Of a stretch of 10,034 nt of DNA, positions 4,422 through 10,034 are shown piece by piece. The number at the start of each line of letters is the position of its first letter. Position 1 is the first letter of the stretch. The translations under genes and the position numbers were made by a program. Below the pieces are notes generated by a model. It worked only from the letters and a program-made list of their open reading frames with translations, made no database searches and was not told the DNA's origin. The stretch is from Actinomycetota bacterium (GTDB lineage: Bacteria > Actinomycetota > Actinomycetes > Nanopelagicales > Nanopelagicaceae): the NCBI GenBank assembly GCA_947503395.1, contig CANNDP010000032.1, forward strand, positions 1 to 10,034, given 5' to 3'.

Positions 4422-6168
4422 ATTTCTGTAGGACTTCGCGAATTGCAGAGACATAAGCATTAACTCCCGGCGGATTTAGATGAACTCCATCGGAGGCAAA
4501 GAACTCTGGATGATTAGCCGAGATTGCATCCCAATCAACCAAGATTGTATTTGGATATCGCGAGGTGACACTCTTTATTAGTGCGTTATTTTCACCCTTC
4601 CAAGATCTTGGAACAGCAGTATTTACTACAATGATTTTTGGCTGATTCTTAACTACTTCCATCAGCTCCACAACATCGCTCTCCACTAAGCGATTGTTAT
4701 TTCCCAGATTTAGTACTACCGGCGATGCGCCAACGAATTGTTGATCAGTTCTTGCCACTTCAATTAGCTCGCCAATTTGTCTGCCAACTCTGGCATTTAT
4801 CAATTCAATCCGTTCAAATTGAGCTAGAACATTTCTGATGCCAAGAATGACCGAATCTCCTGTGACCCATAGCCCGGGGCTATCAGGGTTGGTGATTACT
4901 TGATCAACAGGTTCTGAGACTTCGGCTGCTAATTTCTCTTGCGCTGCAATTTCATCAGCTTTTCTTATTCCATCATTTGCAACAAGTGTTGTGGCGCCAA
5001 GTAAAGCAATTACGGTTAAAATCGTTGAAAGTTTCTGCCTGATTCGCACTGACTTGGTGCGATATTTCATGCCGCGGAACCAGAGTTCGAAATATCCACG
5101 TCTTACTGGTATCTCGATATAGCGAAGTGAAATATCGGCAAGGGCAAATACAATCAATACCCTTAAGGCATAGAGGGCCCAATCATCTCCAACTAAATCA
5201 AGTGATGGCCTGGTTAATTGAAAGACAATCCAGTGCCAGAGATAGATTCCATAAGATCGCTCACCGATCCAAATAAGCGCCTTAGTGCTAAGTATTGGTG
5301 CAAATCTTGAGGCAGGATGAACAACTGAGATTAGCGTGGCACATCCAAATAGAGCAGATAGTGGGAATGCGATTCGATAGAGCGTTGGATCACTTTCATT
5401 GATGAAGAGAAATGTTCCCAGTAATCCCAGTAAACCAACTACCCCAATTAGATCAATGAAGTCTTGAGCTCTCTTGCTTATCTCTCTGGTGAGATTTGCT
5501 GGTTTCCAACTGACAGCTAAAGCAGATCCAAGAAATAATCCAATGGAGTGAGTATCAGTGCCAAAGTAAACATGGCTAATAGCTGATGCTTTAGTATCGA
5601 TCTGCACGGAGTAGGCAAATAGAGCTACCCCTGATGCAATGGCAATTGCAAGGGCGACAATTGAAACTCTCTTTTTGCCGAAATACTTCAAGATAAAAAG
5701 AAGTACTAGTGGCCAGATGAGATAAAACTGTGCTTCAACTGCCAGCGACCAGGTGTGCTGCAATAAAGGAGGGCGGCCAATGCTTTCAAAGTAATCCTGC
5801 TGCCTTGCAACCAGAGCCCAGTTCATAGATCCTGATAAGACATATCCAATATCAGAGACGAATCTTCTTACTGTCTCTGGAGCATAAACGCCGATGAAGA
5901 GCAGCGTGAAGATAATCATGGCAACTAGAGCCGGAACTAACCTTCTTATGCGACTTAAATAAAAGGCTCTTAGATCAAGAGTGCCTGATCTATCGATCGA
6001 GTCAAGAATAAGTCCCGTAATTACATAGCCTGAGATTACAAAGAAGAGATCAACTCCGAGAAAACCCCCTGGAATCCAATCAATACCTAGGTGATAGAGC
6101 AGAACTGCTAGAACTGCAACGGCGCGAAGGCCATCAACTGAGTGGATATAGCGAGCGCTAGAAGACAT
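4420..6168 (-). CDS. Membrane acyltransferase 3 with C-terminal SGNH domain (OafA/OatA-like)
   Basis: A 582-residue integral membrane O-acyltransferase, expected to move acyl (usually acetyl) groups from the cytoplasmic side to a surface glycan. The N-terminal AT3 domain (about 6-350) has the family hallmarks HSVDGLRAVAVLAVLLYH with His26, GGFLGVDLFFVISGYVIT, the RxxRLxP-type SRIRRLVPAL, HTWSLAVEAQFYLIWP and GERSYGIYLWHW. I count about eleven hydrophobic segments, the last at 380-397, followed by an outer SGNH domain: GDS 437-439 (Ser439), Gly462, Gly489 and Asn491 in LNLGNNN, and Asp560/His563 in DGVHLNPPG. This architecture is shared by peptidoglycan acetylase OatA and by O-antigen or exopolysaccharide acetylases; the acceptor cannot be told from sequence. 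The start is ATG 6168, whose A is also the last base of the upstream TGA stop (TGATG), so translation is coupled; a GTG one codon earlier is possible. Confidence 0.92.
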   Translation of the reverse strand: MSSSARYIHSVDGLRAVAVLAVLLYHLGIDWIPGGFLGVDLFFVISGYVITGLILDSIDRSGTLDLRAFYLSRIRRLVPALVAMIIFTLLFIGVYAPETVRRFVSDIGYVLSGSMNWALVARQQDYFESIGRPPLLQHTWSLAVEAQFYLIWPLVLLFILKYFGKKRVSIVALAIAIASGVALFAYSVQIDTKASAISHVYFGTDTHSIGLFLGSALAVSWKPANLTREISKRAQDFIDLIGVVGLLGLLGTFLFINESDPTLYRIAFPLSALFGCATLISVVHPASRFAPILSTKALIWIGERSYGIYLWHWIVFQLTRPSLDLVGDDWALYALRVLIVFALADISLRYIEIPVRRGYFELWFRGMKYRTKSVRIRQKLSTILTVIALLGATTLVANDGIRKADEIAAQEKLAAEVSEPVDQVITNPDSPGLWVTGDSVILGIRNVLAQFERIELINARVGRQIGELIEVARTDQQFVGASPVVLNLGNNNRLVESDVVELMEVVKNQPKIIVVNTAVPRSWKGENNALIKSVTSRYPNTILVDWDAISANHPEFFASDGVHLNPPGVNAYVSAIREVLQK

Positions 6169-6983
6169 CACCGACGTTTCTTAGTTGCGCTCTTCTTGCT
6201 TGGAGCTTTCTTTGCTGCACTCTTGGCTTCACCATTTTTTGCAGCGCTAATCTTTGCAGTCACCTTGGCATCCGCGCTCGGTGTGCCATCTGCAGAAATT
6301 GCGGAGACAACCTGCTTTTGTAGCTCGGCCAGTCGATTAAATGCGCTCTCCAGTCTCTGTCTGGATTGTGAAATTGCATTTTCTGCTGAATCAAGTGATT
6401 GACTCTGAATTCGATATAAGCGCTCTGCCTCTGAAATAACTCCAGCGAGCCAGTTTCTATACTCAGAAACTTCAGTACTTGCTTCAAGGATTAGGCGCTC
6501 TGCCTCCCTTTTGGCAGTAGCTGTGATTGCGCCACCCTCACGCTTCTTGCTAGTAAGAAGGTCTTCAGCTTCAGAATTTGCTTGAGAGAGAATATCTGAG
6601 GCATCACTTTCTGCTGCTTCAATATATTTACGACCGCGTGATTCAGCTTGAGTAAGAAGTGATTTAGCTTTTGCCTCAGCTTGTTCTAGAGTTGAACTTG
6701 CTAGCTTCTTGCTCTCGTTTAATACTTTCTCAGCACTTGAGTTTGCTTTAGCTTCGCGCTGTTGAGCAGTGCGAATAATAGACATCGCAGTCTCTGTTGC
6801 CAGAATTTCAAACTCTTCCTTGCTTAGCCCTGTGATGTCTCGGCGTGAACGAAGATCGTTTAACTGGGATTCAAGTTCGCGGATGCGTTCTAGCGAGGCT
6901 GATCCGGTGGCAAGATTTGTTTTACTGGCATCACTTTCTTCGCCCTTAAATCCAACCCATGATAAAAAGTTCTTATCTGCCAC
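6168..6983 (-). CDS. Coiled-coil protein, DivIVA/SepIVA-like, with Lys/Ala-rich C-terminal tail
   Basis: A 271-residue soluble protein with no signal peptide or membrane helix. Residues 30-48 and about 56-228 are rich in Ala/Glu/Lys/Ser with heptad-like spacing (for example EQAEAKAKSLLTQAES and SEAERLYRIQSQSLDSAENA), consistent with a long coiled coil. Repeated A-E-A-x-x-L/I units recall actinobacterial polar-growth scaffolds such as SepIVA and Wag31/DivIVA, but the DivIVA N-terminal membrane-binding motif is not visible; the N-terminus is NFLSWVGF. Residues 237-271 form a basic tail ending KKAPSKKSATKKRR. It starts with GTG 6983, with GAGGAG (6993-6998) nine bases upstream. Its stop overlaps the acyltransferase start, so the two are co-expressed. 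A role in organising envelope synthesis is inference; an F-type ATPase b-subunit or generic coiled coil could score similarly in searches. Confidence 0.82.
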   Translation of the reverse strand: MADKNFLSWVGFKGEESDASKTNLATGSASLERIRELESQLNDLRSRRDITGLSKEEFEILATETAMSIIRTAQQREAKANSSAEKVLNESKKLASSTLEQAEAKAKSLLTQAESRGRKYIEAAESDASDILSQANSEAEDLLTSKKREGGAITATAKREAERLILEASTEVSEYRNWLAGVISEAERLYRIQSQSLDSAENAISQSRQRLESAFNRLAELQKQVVSAISADGTPSADAKVTAKISAAKNGEAKSAAKKAPSKKSATKKRR

Positions 6984-7006
6984 TTTGTTCAGCTCCTCAT
7001 TAGTTC

Positions 7007-7025
7007 AGCACTTCTTTTAAGTACT
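7007..7025 (-). repeat. Inverted repeat between gdhA and the coiled-coil gene
   Basis: On the minus strand AGTACTT and AAGTGCT form a seven-pair stem (one G-U) around AAAAG. There is no T-run, so it is not a typical terminator for gdhA; it may be an operator or leader hairpin for the coiled-coil gene. The 103-base gap holds no other clear signal and no obvious promoter. Confidence 0.3.
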
Positions 7026-7086
7026 TTCAGGGGGCGTGAATCTTCCCACGATTAGCTCTAGCTTGAAAATGGGGTGAAGCCCTTGA

Positions 7087-8370
7087 TTATGGGTAGAGAC
7101 CGCGGAGGCGATGGGCCTGGGCCACGCGGGCCACACCGATCATATTGGCCGCTTCGCGCCAAGTCAGCTTCTCATCCTTGGCCTTATCGGCTACCTCTGT
7201 GATGGCTCGCATCAAGATGGTACTTAAGTTGGTCTTAACTTCCTCAGCGCTCCAGAAATAATTCTGCTTATCTTGAACCCATTCAAAGTAAGAGACGATT
7301 ACACCACCTGAGTTTGCCAAAATATCTGGAACAACTAAGACTCCGTTATCGTTCATAATCGCATCTCCAGAGGGAGTTGTTGGAGCATTTGCTCCTTCAA
7401 CAACAATCTTGGCTTTAATTCCGCTAGCAGTTGCTTCAGTGATCGCATCAGATAGAGCGGCAGGAACTAAAACATCAATCCCGAGATGGAGTAGCTCAGT
7501 ATTAGTCAGGCGATCTGTTCCAGGAGCATTAGAGAGCGTGCCACTTTCTTGCACATACTTGTGCAGATCAGTAACGCTTTTAAATCCAGTAACACCACCT
7601 GAGACATCGCTGACTGCAACAACTTTTAGCCCTATCTCTTCTAAGGCAAGGGCAGCCCAATATCCAACTTTTCCAAAACCTTGAATAGCAACAGTTGCTC
7701 CCTTTGGATCAATTCCTTTGAGTTTTAGCGCCTCGCGAACTGAAATTGCTACGCCATCACCAGTGGCAGATGTTCTTCCAAGAGATCCGCCAAGAACAAT
7801 TGGTTTTCCAGTAACAACTCCAGGGACAGAGAATCCAGCATTAACCGAATATGTATCCATCATCCAAGCCATATTGCGTTCATCAGTTCCCACATCAGGG
7901 GCTGGAATGTCGCGCTCTGGACCAATGATTGGAAGAATTTCTGAGGTGTAGCGCCTGGTTAATCTTTCATTTTCAGCAAGTGAGAGAGTTTTAGGATTTA
8001 CTGCAACTCCGCCCTTAGCTCCACCGTAAGGAAGATTAGTAAGTGCGCACTTCCAGGTCATAAGCATGGCAAGTGCAACTGTTTCATCTAGATCGATATC
8101 TTGGTGGAATCTAACGCCACCCTTAGAAGGCCCGCGGGTGGTTGAATATTGAACGCGATACCCCTTATACATCTCAACACGACCATCATCGCGGCGCAAG
8201 GGAACAGCCACCTCTAATATGCGGCGCGGAGTTGAAAGGGTGTTCCAATCATTTTCAGAGAGTTTTAATTGCTCAATAGCTCTTCTTAATTGCGAGAGCG
8301 CTGTTGCTAGGGGAGATTCTAGAGATGGCGATTTTGCGCGTGAAGAATCCTGCGATGACGCCTTTGTCAT
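7087..8370 (-). CDS. gdhA: Glutamate dehydrogenase, Glu/Leu/Phe/Val family
   Basis: A 427-residue cytoplasmic enzyme that interconverts glutamate with 2-oxoglutarate plus ammonium, linking nitrogen assimilation to the TCA cycle. The substrate domain shows GYRVQYSTTRGPSKGGVRFH (70-89), MTWKCALTNLPYGGAKGGV (104-122) with Lys107 and catalytic Lys119, and IPAPDVGTDERNMAWMMDTY (155-174) with Asp159. The nucleotide domain has GFGKVG (231-236) and an acidic Asp255 after the second strand (VVAVSD), which favours NAD+ over NADP+. The VEGANAPTTPSGDAI segment (324-338) and SGGVIVSYFEWVQ (354-366) complete the family pattern. It resembles the small-hexamer RocG/GudB type in length and motifs. The first 20 residues are Ser/Lys-rich and not conserved. 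ATG 8370 has no Shine-Dalgarno, but a TAGATT -10 box ends six bases upstream, so the mRNA is probably leaderless. It diverges from metY. Confidence 0.95.
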   Translation of the reverse strand: MTKASSQDSSRAKSPSLESPLATALSQLRRAIEQLKLSENDWNTLSTPRRILEVAVPLRRDDGRVEMYKGYRVQYSTTRGPSKGGVRFHQDIDLDETVALAMLMTWKCALTNLPYGGAKGGVAVNPKTLSLAENERLTRRYTSEILPIIGPERDIPAPDVGTDERNMAWMMDTYSVNAGFSVPGVVTGKPIVLGGSLGRTSATGDGVAISVREALKLKGIDPKGATVAIQGFGKVGYWAALALEEIGLKVVAVSDVSGGVTGFKSVTDLHKYVQESGTLSNAPGTDRLTNTELLHLGIDVLVPAALSDAITEATASGIKAKIVVEGANAPTTPSGDAIMNDNGVLVVPDILANSGGVIVSYFEWVQDKQNYFWSAEEVKTNLSTILMRAITEVADKAKDEKLTWREAANMIGVARVAQAHRLRGLYP

Positions 8371-8376
8371 GGCGCT

Positions 8377-8382
8377 AATCTA
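8377..8382 (-). promoter_or_regulatory. -10 element for a leaderless gdhA transcript
   Basis: TAGATT on the minus strand ends six bases before ATG 8370, placing the transcript start at the start codon. No Shine-Dalgarno is seen and no clear -35 hexamer. The layout is nearly the same as at murI. Confidence 0.55.
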
Positions 8383-8433
8383 ACCCTGTCTTGAATAAAA
8401 AGCGATTAAGGAAAATATAGATTTCTATGGCGC

Positions 8434-8489
8434 ACTGCACACATTTAGCTGAATTTCTACTATTCTGAGTGCAACTGCACAGAATTCTG
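8434..8489 (+). promoter_or_regulatory. metY promoter with repeated ACTGCACA and a palindrome
   Basis: TACTAT at 8458-8463 is a good -10 box with an expected start near 8470. ACTGCACA is found at 8434-8441 (near the -35 position) and again at 8474-8481 (just past the expected start), 40 bases apart. The second copy is half of GTGCAACTGCAC and runs into the palindrome CAGAATTCTG at 8480-8489. This flanking arrangement suits a repressor site. No named sulfur-regulator consensus was recognised. Confidence 0.4.
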
Positions 8490-8498
8490 CCGCTGAAG

Positions 8499-8522
8499 GT
8501 TGAATTCGGCGAAAACTTCAAC
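8499..8522 (+). promoter_or_regulatory. Hairpin directly before the metY ribosome binding site
   Basis: GTTGAA at 8499-8504 pairs with TTCAAC at 8517-8522 around a 12-base loop, ending one base before the Shine-Dalgarno GAAGAGG (8523-8529). It could affect access to the ribosome site. It does not fit a SAM riboswitch core that I can recognise. Confidence 0.3.
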
Positions 8523-8535
8523 GAAGAGGTCAGGT

Positions 8536-9852
8536 ATGTCAGAGAATCAAGACTGGTCGTTTGATACCCAACAAATCCACTCAGGACAAACACCAGATCC
8601 AACCACCGGATCTCGCTCCCTTCCGATCTATCAAACTACTGCTTACCAATTTCGCGATACTGCTCATGCCGCGAATCTATTTGGAGTAGCTGAAGCTGGA
8701 AATGTTTACACCCGAATTAATAACCCAACTCAAGATGCAGTAGAGAAGAGACTTGCAACCTTAGAGAAAGGAATAGCCTCACTCCTGGTTTCATCTGGAA
8801 TGGCAGCTACCGCTCTTGCAATTATGAACGTTGCCGAAGCCGGCGATCACGTTGTGGCAAGCCCTTATGTTTATGGCGGGACTTACAATTTATTTAAATA
8901 CACGCTGCCAAAATTCGGTATTCAATTTACCTTTGTTGAAGATGCTAGCGATATGGATTCTTGGAAGCGAGCAGTAAAGCCAAATACCAAGGCTTTCTTT
9001 GGTGAGGGAATTTCTAATCCATTAGGAGTAGCTCTTGATATCGAAGGAATTGCCAAGGTTGCTCATGAAGCGCACGTGCCTTGGATAGTTGATAACACTA
9101 TTGCCACGCCCTATGTCACCCGCCCCTTTGATTATGGAGCAGATATCGCTGTGCATTCAGCGACTAAATTTCTCTCCGGCCATGGCAGCGCGATGGTAGG
9201 GGCGATAGTTGATTCAGGAAATTTTGATTTTTCCAAGAATCCAGAGAAATTTCCTGGCTTTAATCAACCAGATGGCAGCTATAACAACATGGTTTATGCA
9301 AAAGATCTAGGAGTGGGATCATCATTTGGAAATGTCGCCTATATCTTCAAATGCAGACTGCAACTTCTGAGAGATTTAGGACCAAGCGTTTCGCCATTTA
9401 ATGCCTGGCTCTTAGCGCAAGGTTTAGAGACTCTAAGTATGAGAATGGATCGCCACTTACAAAATGCCCTAGCAGTTGCCCGATGGCTGGCAAAACACAA
9501 TCAAGTGGAGTCAGTTAGCTACTCAGGTCTGCCAAGTTCAAGCTGGCATTCAAATGCATTGAAGTATGCAGCCAAAGGCCCTGGAGCAGTTATGGCTTTT
9601 GATATTAAGGGCGGACTAGAAGCTGGTAAGAAATTTGTTGAGGGACTATCACTCTTTAGCCATGTGGCAAATATTGGCGATGTTCGCTCTCTAGTTATTC
9701 ACCCCGCCTCTACTACACATTCACAGCTTGGCGAAGATGGACTGCGCAGCGCGAGAATTACGCCAGGGATGGTGCGACTAAGCATCGGAATTGAAGATAT
9801 CTCCGACATTATTGCTGATCTTGAGAAAGGTTTTGCAGCAGCAAAGATCTGA
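8536..9852 (+). CDS. metY: O-acetylhomoserine sulfhydrylase (PLP-dependent)
   Basis: A 438-residue cytoplasmic enzyme of the Cys/Met-metabolism PLP family that makes homocysteine from O-acetyl-L-homoserine and sulfide, the direct sulfhydrylation route to methionine. Visible motifs are TQQIHSGQTPDPTTGSR near the N-terminus, YTRINNPTQDAVEKRLATLE with Tyr58 and Arg60 for PLP phosphate, SSGMAA, the IVDNTIATPY block with Asp186, and HSATKFLSGHG with Schiff-base Lys211. The C-terminal NIGDVRSLVIHPASTTHSQL and the length near 430 point to MetY and not the shorter MetB/MetC enzymes (about 380-400). The start is ATG 8536, six bases after GAAGAGG (8523-8529); an in-frame TTG at 8500 would run through the leader hairpin and that ribosome site. 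It is divergent from gdhA with a 165-base shared control region. No clear hairpin terminator follows, only a T6 run at 9884-9889. Confidence 0.95.
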   Translation: MSENQDWSFDTQQIHSGQTPDPTTGSRSLPIYQTTAYQFRDTAHAANLFGVAEAGNVYTRINNPTQDAVEKRLATLEKGIASLLVSSGMAATALAIMNVAEAGDHVVASPYVYGGTYNLFKYTLPKFGIQFTFVEDASDMDSWKRAVKPNTKAFFGEGISNPLGVALDIEGIAKVAHEAHVPWIVDNTIATPYVTRPFDYGADIAVHSATKFLSGHGSAMVGAIVDSGNFDFSKNPEKFPGFNQPDGSYNNMVYAKDLGVGSSFGNVAYIFKCRLQLLRDLGPSVSPFNAWLLAQGLETLSMRMDRHLQNALAVARWLAKHNQVESVSYSGLPSSSWHSNALKYAAKGPGAVMAFDIKGGLEAGKKFVEGLSLFSHVANIGDVRSLVIHPASTTHSQLGEDGLRSARITPGMVRLSIGIEDISDIIADLEKGFAAAKI

Positions 9853-9908
9853 GAAAGAATTATTTAGACCTTAATCGCTTTACTTTTTTGTTTATCTAGA
9901 AGCACTAC

Positions 9909-9990
9909 TGGTGCGGGAGGTGGGACTTGAACCCACACGCCGAAGCACAGGTTCCTAAGACCTGCGTGTCTGCCATTTCACCACTCCCGC
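9909..9990 (-). tRNA. tRNA-Leu(UAG) with encoded CCA
   Basis: The minus strand folds as a class II tRNA. The acceptor GCGGGAG (9990-9984) pairs with CTCCCGC (9919-9913); the anticodon stem CAGGT/ACCTG encloses CTTAGGA with anticodon TAG at 9957-9955; there is an extended variable arm with a TTCG loop, then T-arm GTGGG-TTCAAGT-CCCAC. The discriminator is A9912 and the CCA end (9911-9909) is encoded. A Leu identity agrees with the long variable arm, A73 and the UAG anticodon, which reads CUN codons. It converges on metY. Confidence 0.97.
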
Positions 9991-10006
9991 AAGAGTTGGA
10001 GGCGTA

Positions 10007-10033
10007 AGGATACCCAGTAATTGCCAGAGTCAA
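10007..10033 (-). promoter_or_regulatory. Promoter of the tRNA-Leu gene
   Basis: On the minus strand TTGACT (10033-10028) is a near-perfect -35 and TATCCT (10012-10007) a TAnnnT -10. The 15-base spacer is slightly short. The predicted start near 10000 is about ten bases before the mature tRNA 5' end. Confidence 0.5.
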
Positions 10034-10034
10034 A

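Noticed and set aside
6142..6402. Plus-strand open frame across the acyltransferase/coiled-coil junction
   Set aside because: It is antisense to the TGATG-coupled pair and to the Lys-rich tail; its hydrophobic look is the same complement artefact.
7027..7086. gdhA terminator (CGTG...CACG pairing)
   Set aside because: The short four-base stem is not followed by T residues on the minus strand; too weak to annotate.
7409..7951. Two plus-strand open frames within gdhA
   Set aside because: Antisense to well-conserved dehydrogenase motifs, with no ribosome sites or recognisable domains.
8371..8535. SAM-type riboswitch before metY
   Set aside because: I looked for SAM-I, SAM-II and SAM-IV core sequences and could not fit any; the region is also rather short after the likely transcription start near 8470.
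9853..9908. Hairpin terminator after metY
   Set aside because: Only a T6 run (9884-9889) is present with no convincing stem before it.

Overview
The window looks like chromosomal DNA of a small-genome freshwater actinobacterium of the acI / Nanopelagicales ('Planktophila'-like) kind. The evidence is a moderate, non-high GC content, a green-tuned actinorhodopsin, and a gene order (DUF2017 gene, murI, rph, rdgB) that matches the conserved actinobacterial block known from Mycobacterium (around Rv1332-Rv1341). The taxonomic call is an inference from gene content and order; no marker gene was compared.

Layout. (1) 1-239 is the 3' end of a DUF2017 gene. It converges on an actinorhodopsin gene (290-1066, minus) across a shared hairpin terminator. 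(2) 1067-1338 is a divergent control region. It holds a long rhodopsin leader with alternative hairpins, four ATTAGG/CCTAAT motifs, and an apparently leaderless murI start. (3) 1339-3517 is a tight plus-strand operon, murI-rph-rdgB (peptidoglycan precursor, RNA 3' trimming, nucleotide-pool cleaning). (4) 3621-4370 encodes an unrecognised single-pass membrane protein with a Lys/Ala repeat tail, an acidic linker and a fibronectin-III-like domain. It converges, through a bidirectional terminator, on (5) a minus-strand pair: a coiled-coil DivIVA/SepIVA-like protein with its own Lys-rich tail (6168-6983), then an AT3-SGNH envelope acyltransferase (4420-6168) coupled to it by a TGATG overlap. (6) 7087-8370 (minus) is glutamate dehydrogenase, divergent from (7) O-acetylhomoserine sulfhydrylase metY (8536-9852, plus). 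(8) 9909-9990 (minus) is tRNA-Leu(UAG) with encoded CCA, with a promoter at the right edge.

Functionally the window combines light-driven proton pumping, nitrogen and sulfur assimilation, and envelope building. Most genes are housekeeping. The less explained parts are the rhodopsin leader, the Lys-tail/TM/Fn3 protein, and its opposing neighbour pair, in which a cytoskeleton-like coiled coil is coupled to a cell-envelope acyltransferase. No mobile elements, CRISPR arrays or defence genes were seen, and no stretch over 300 bases lacks a gene.
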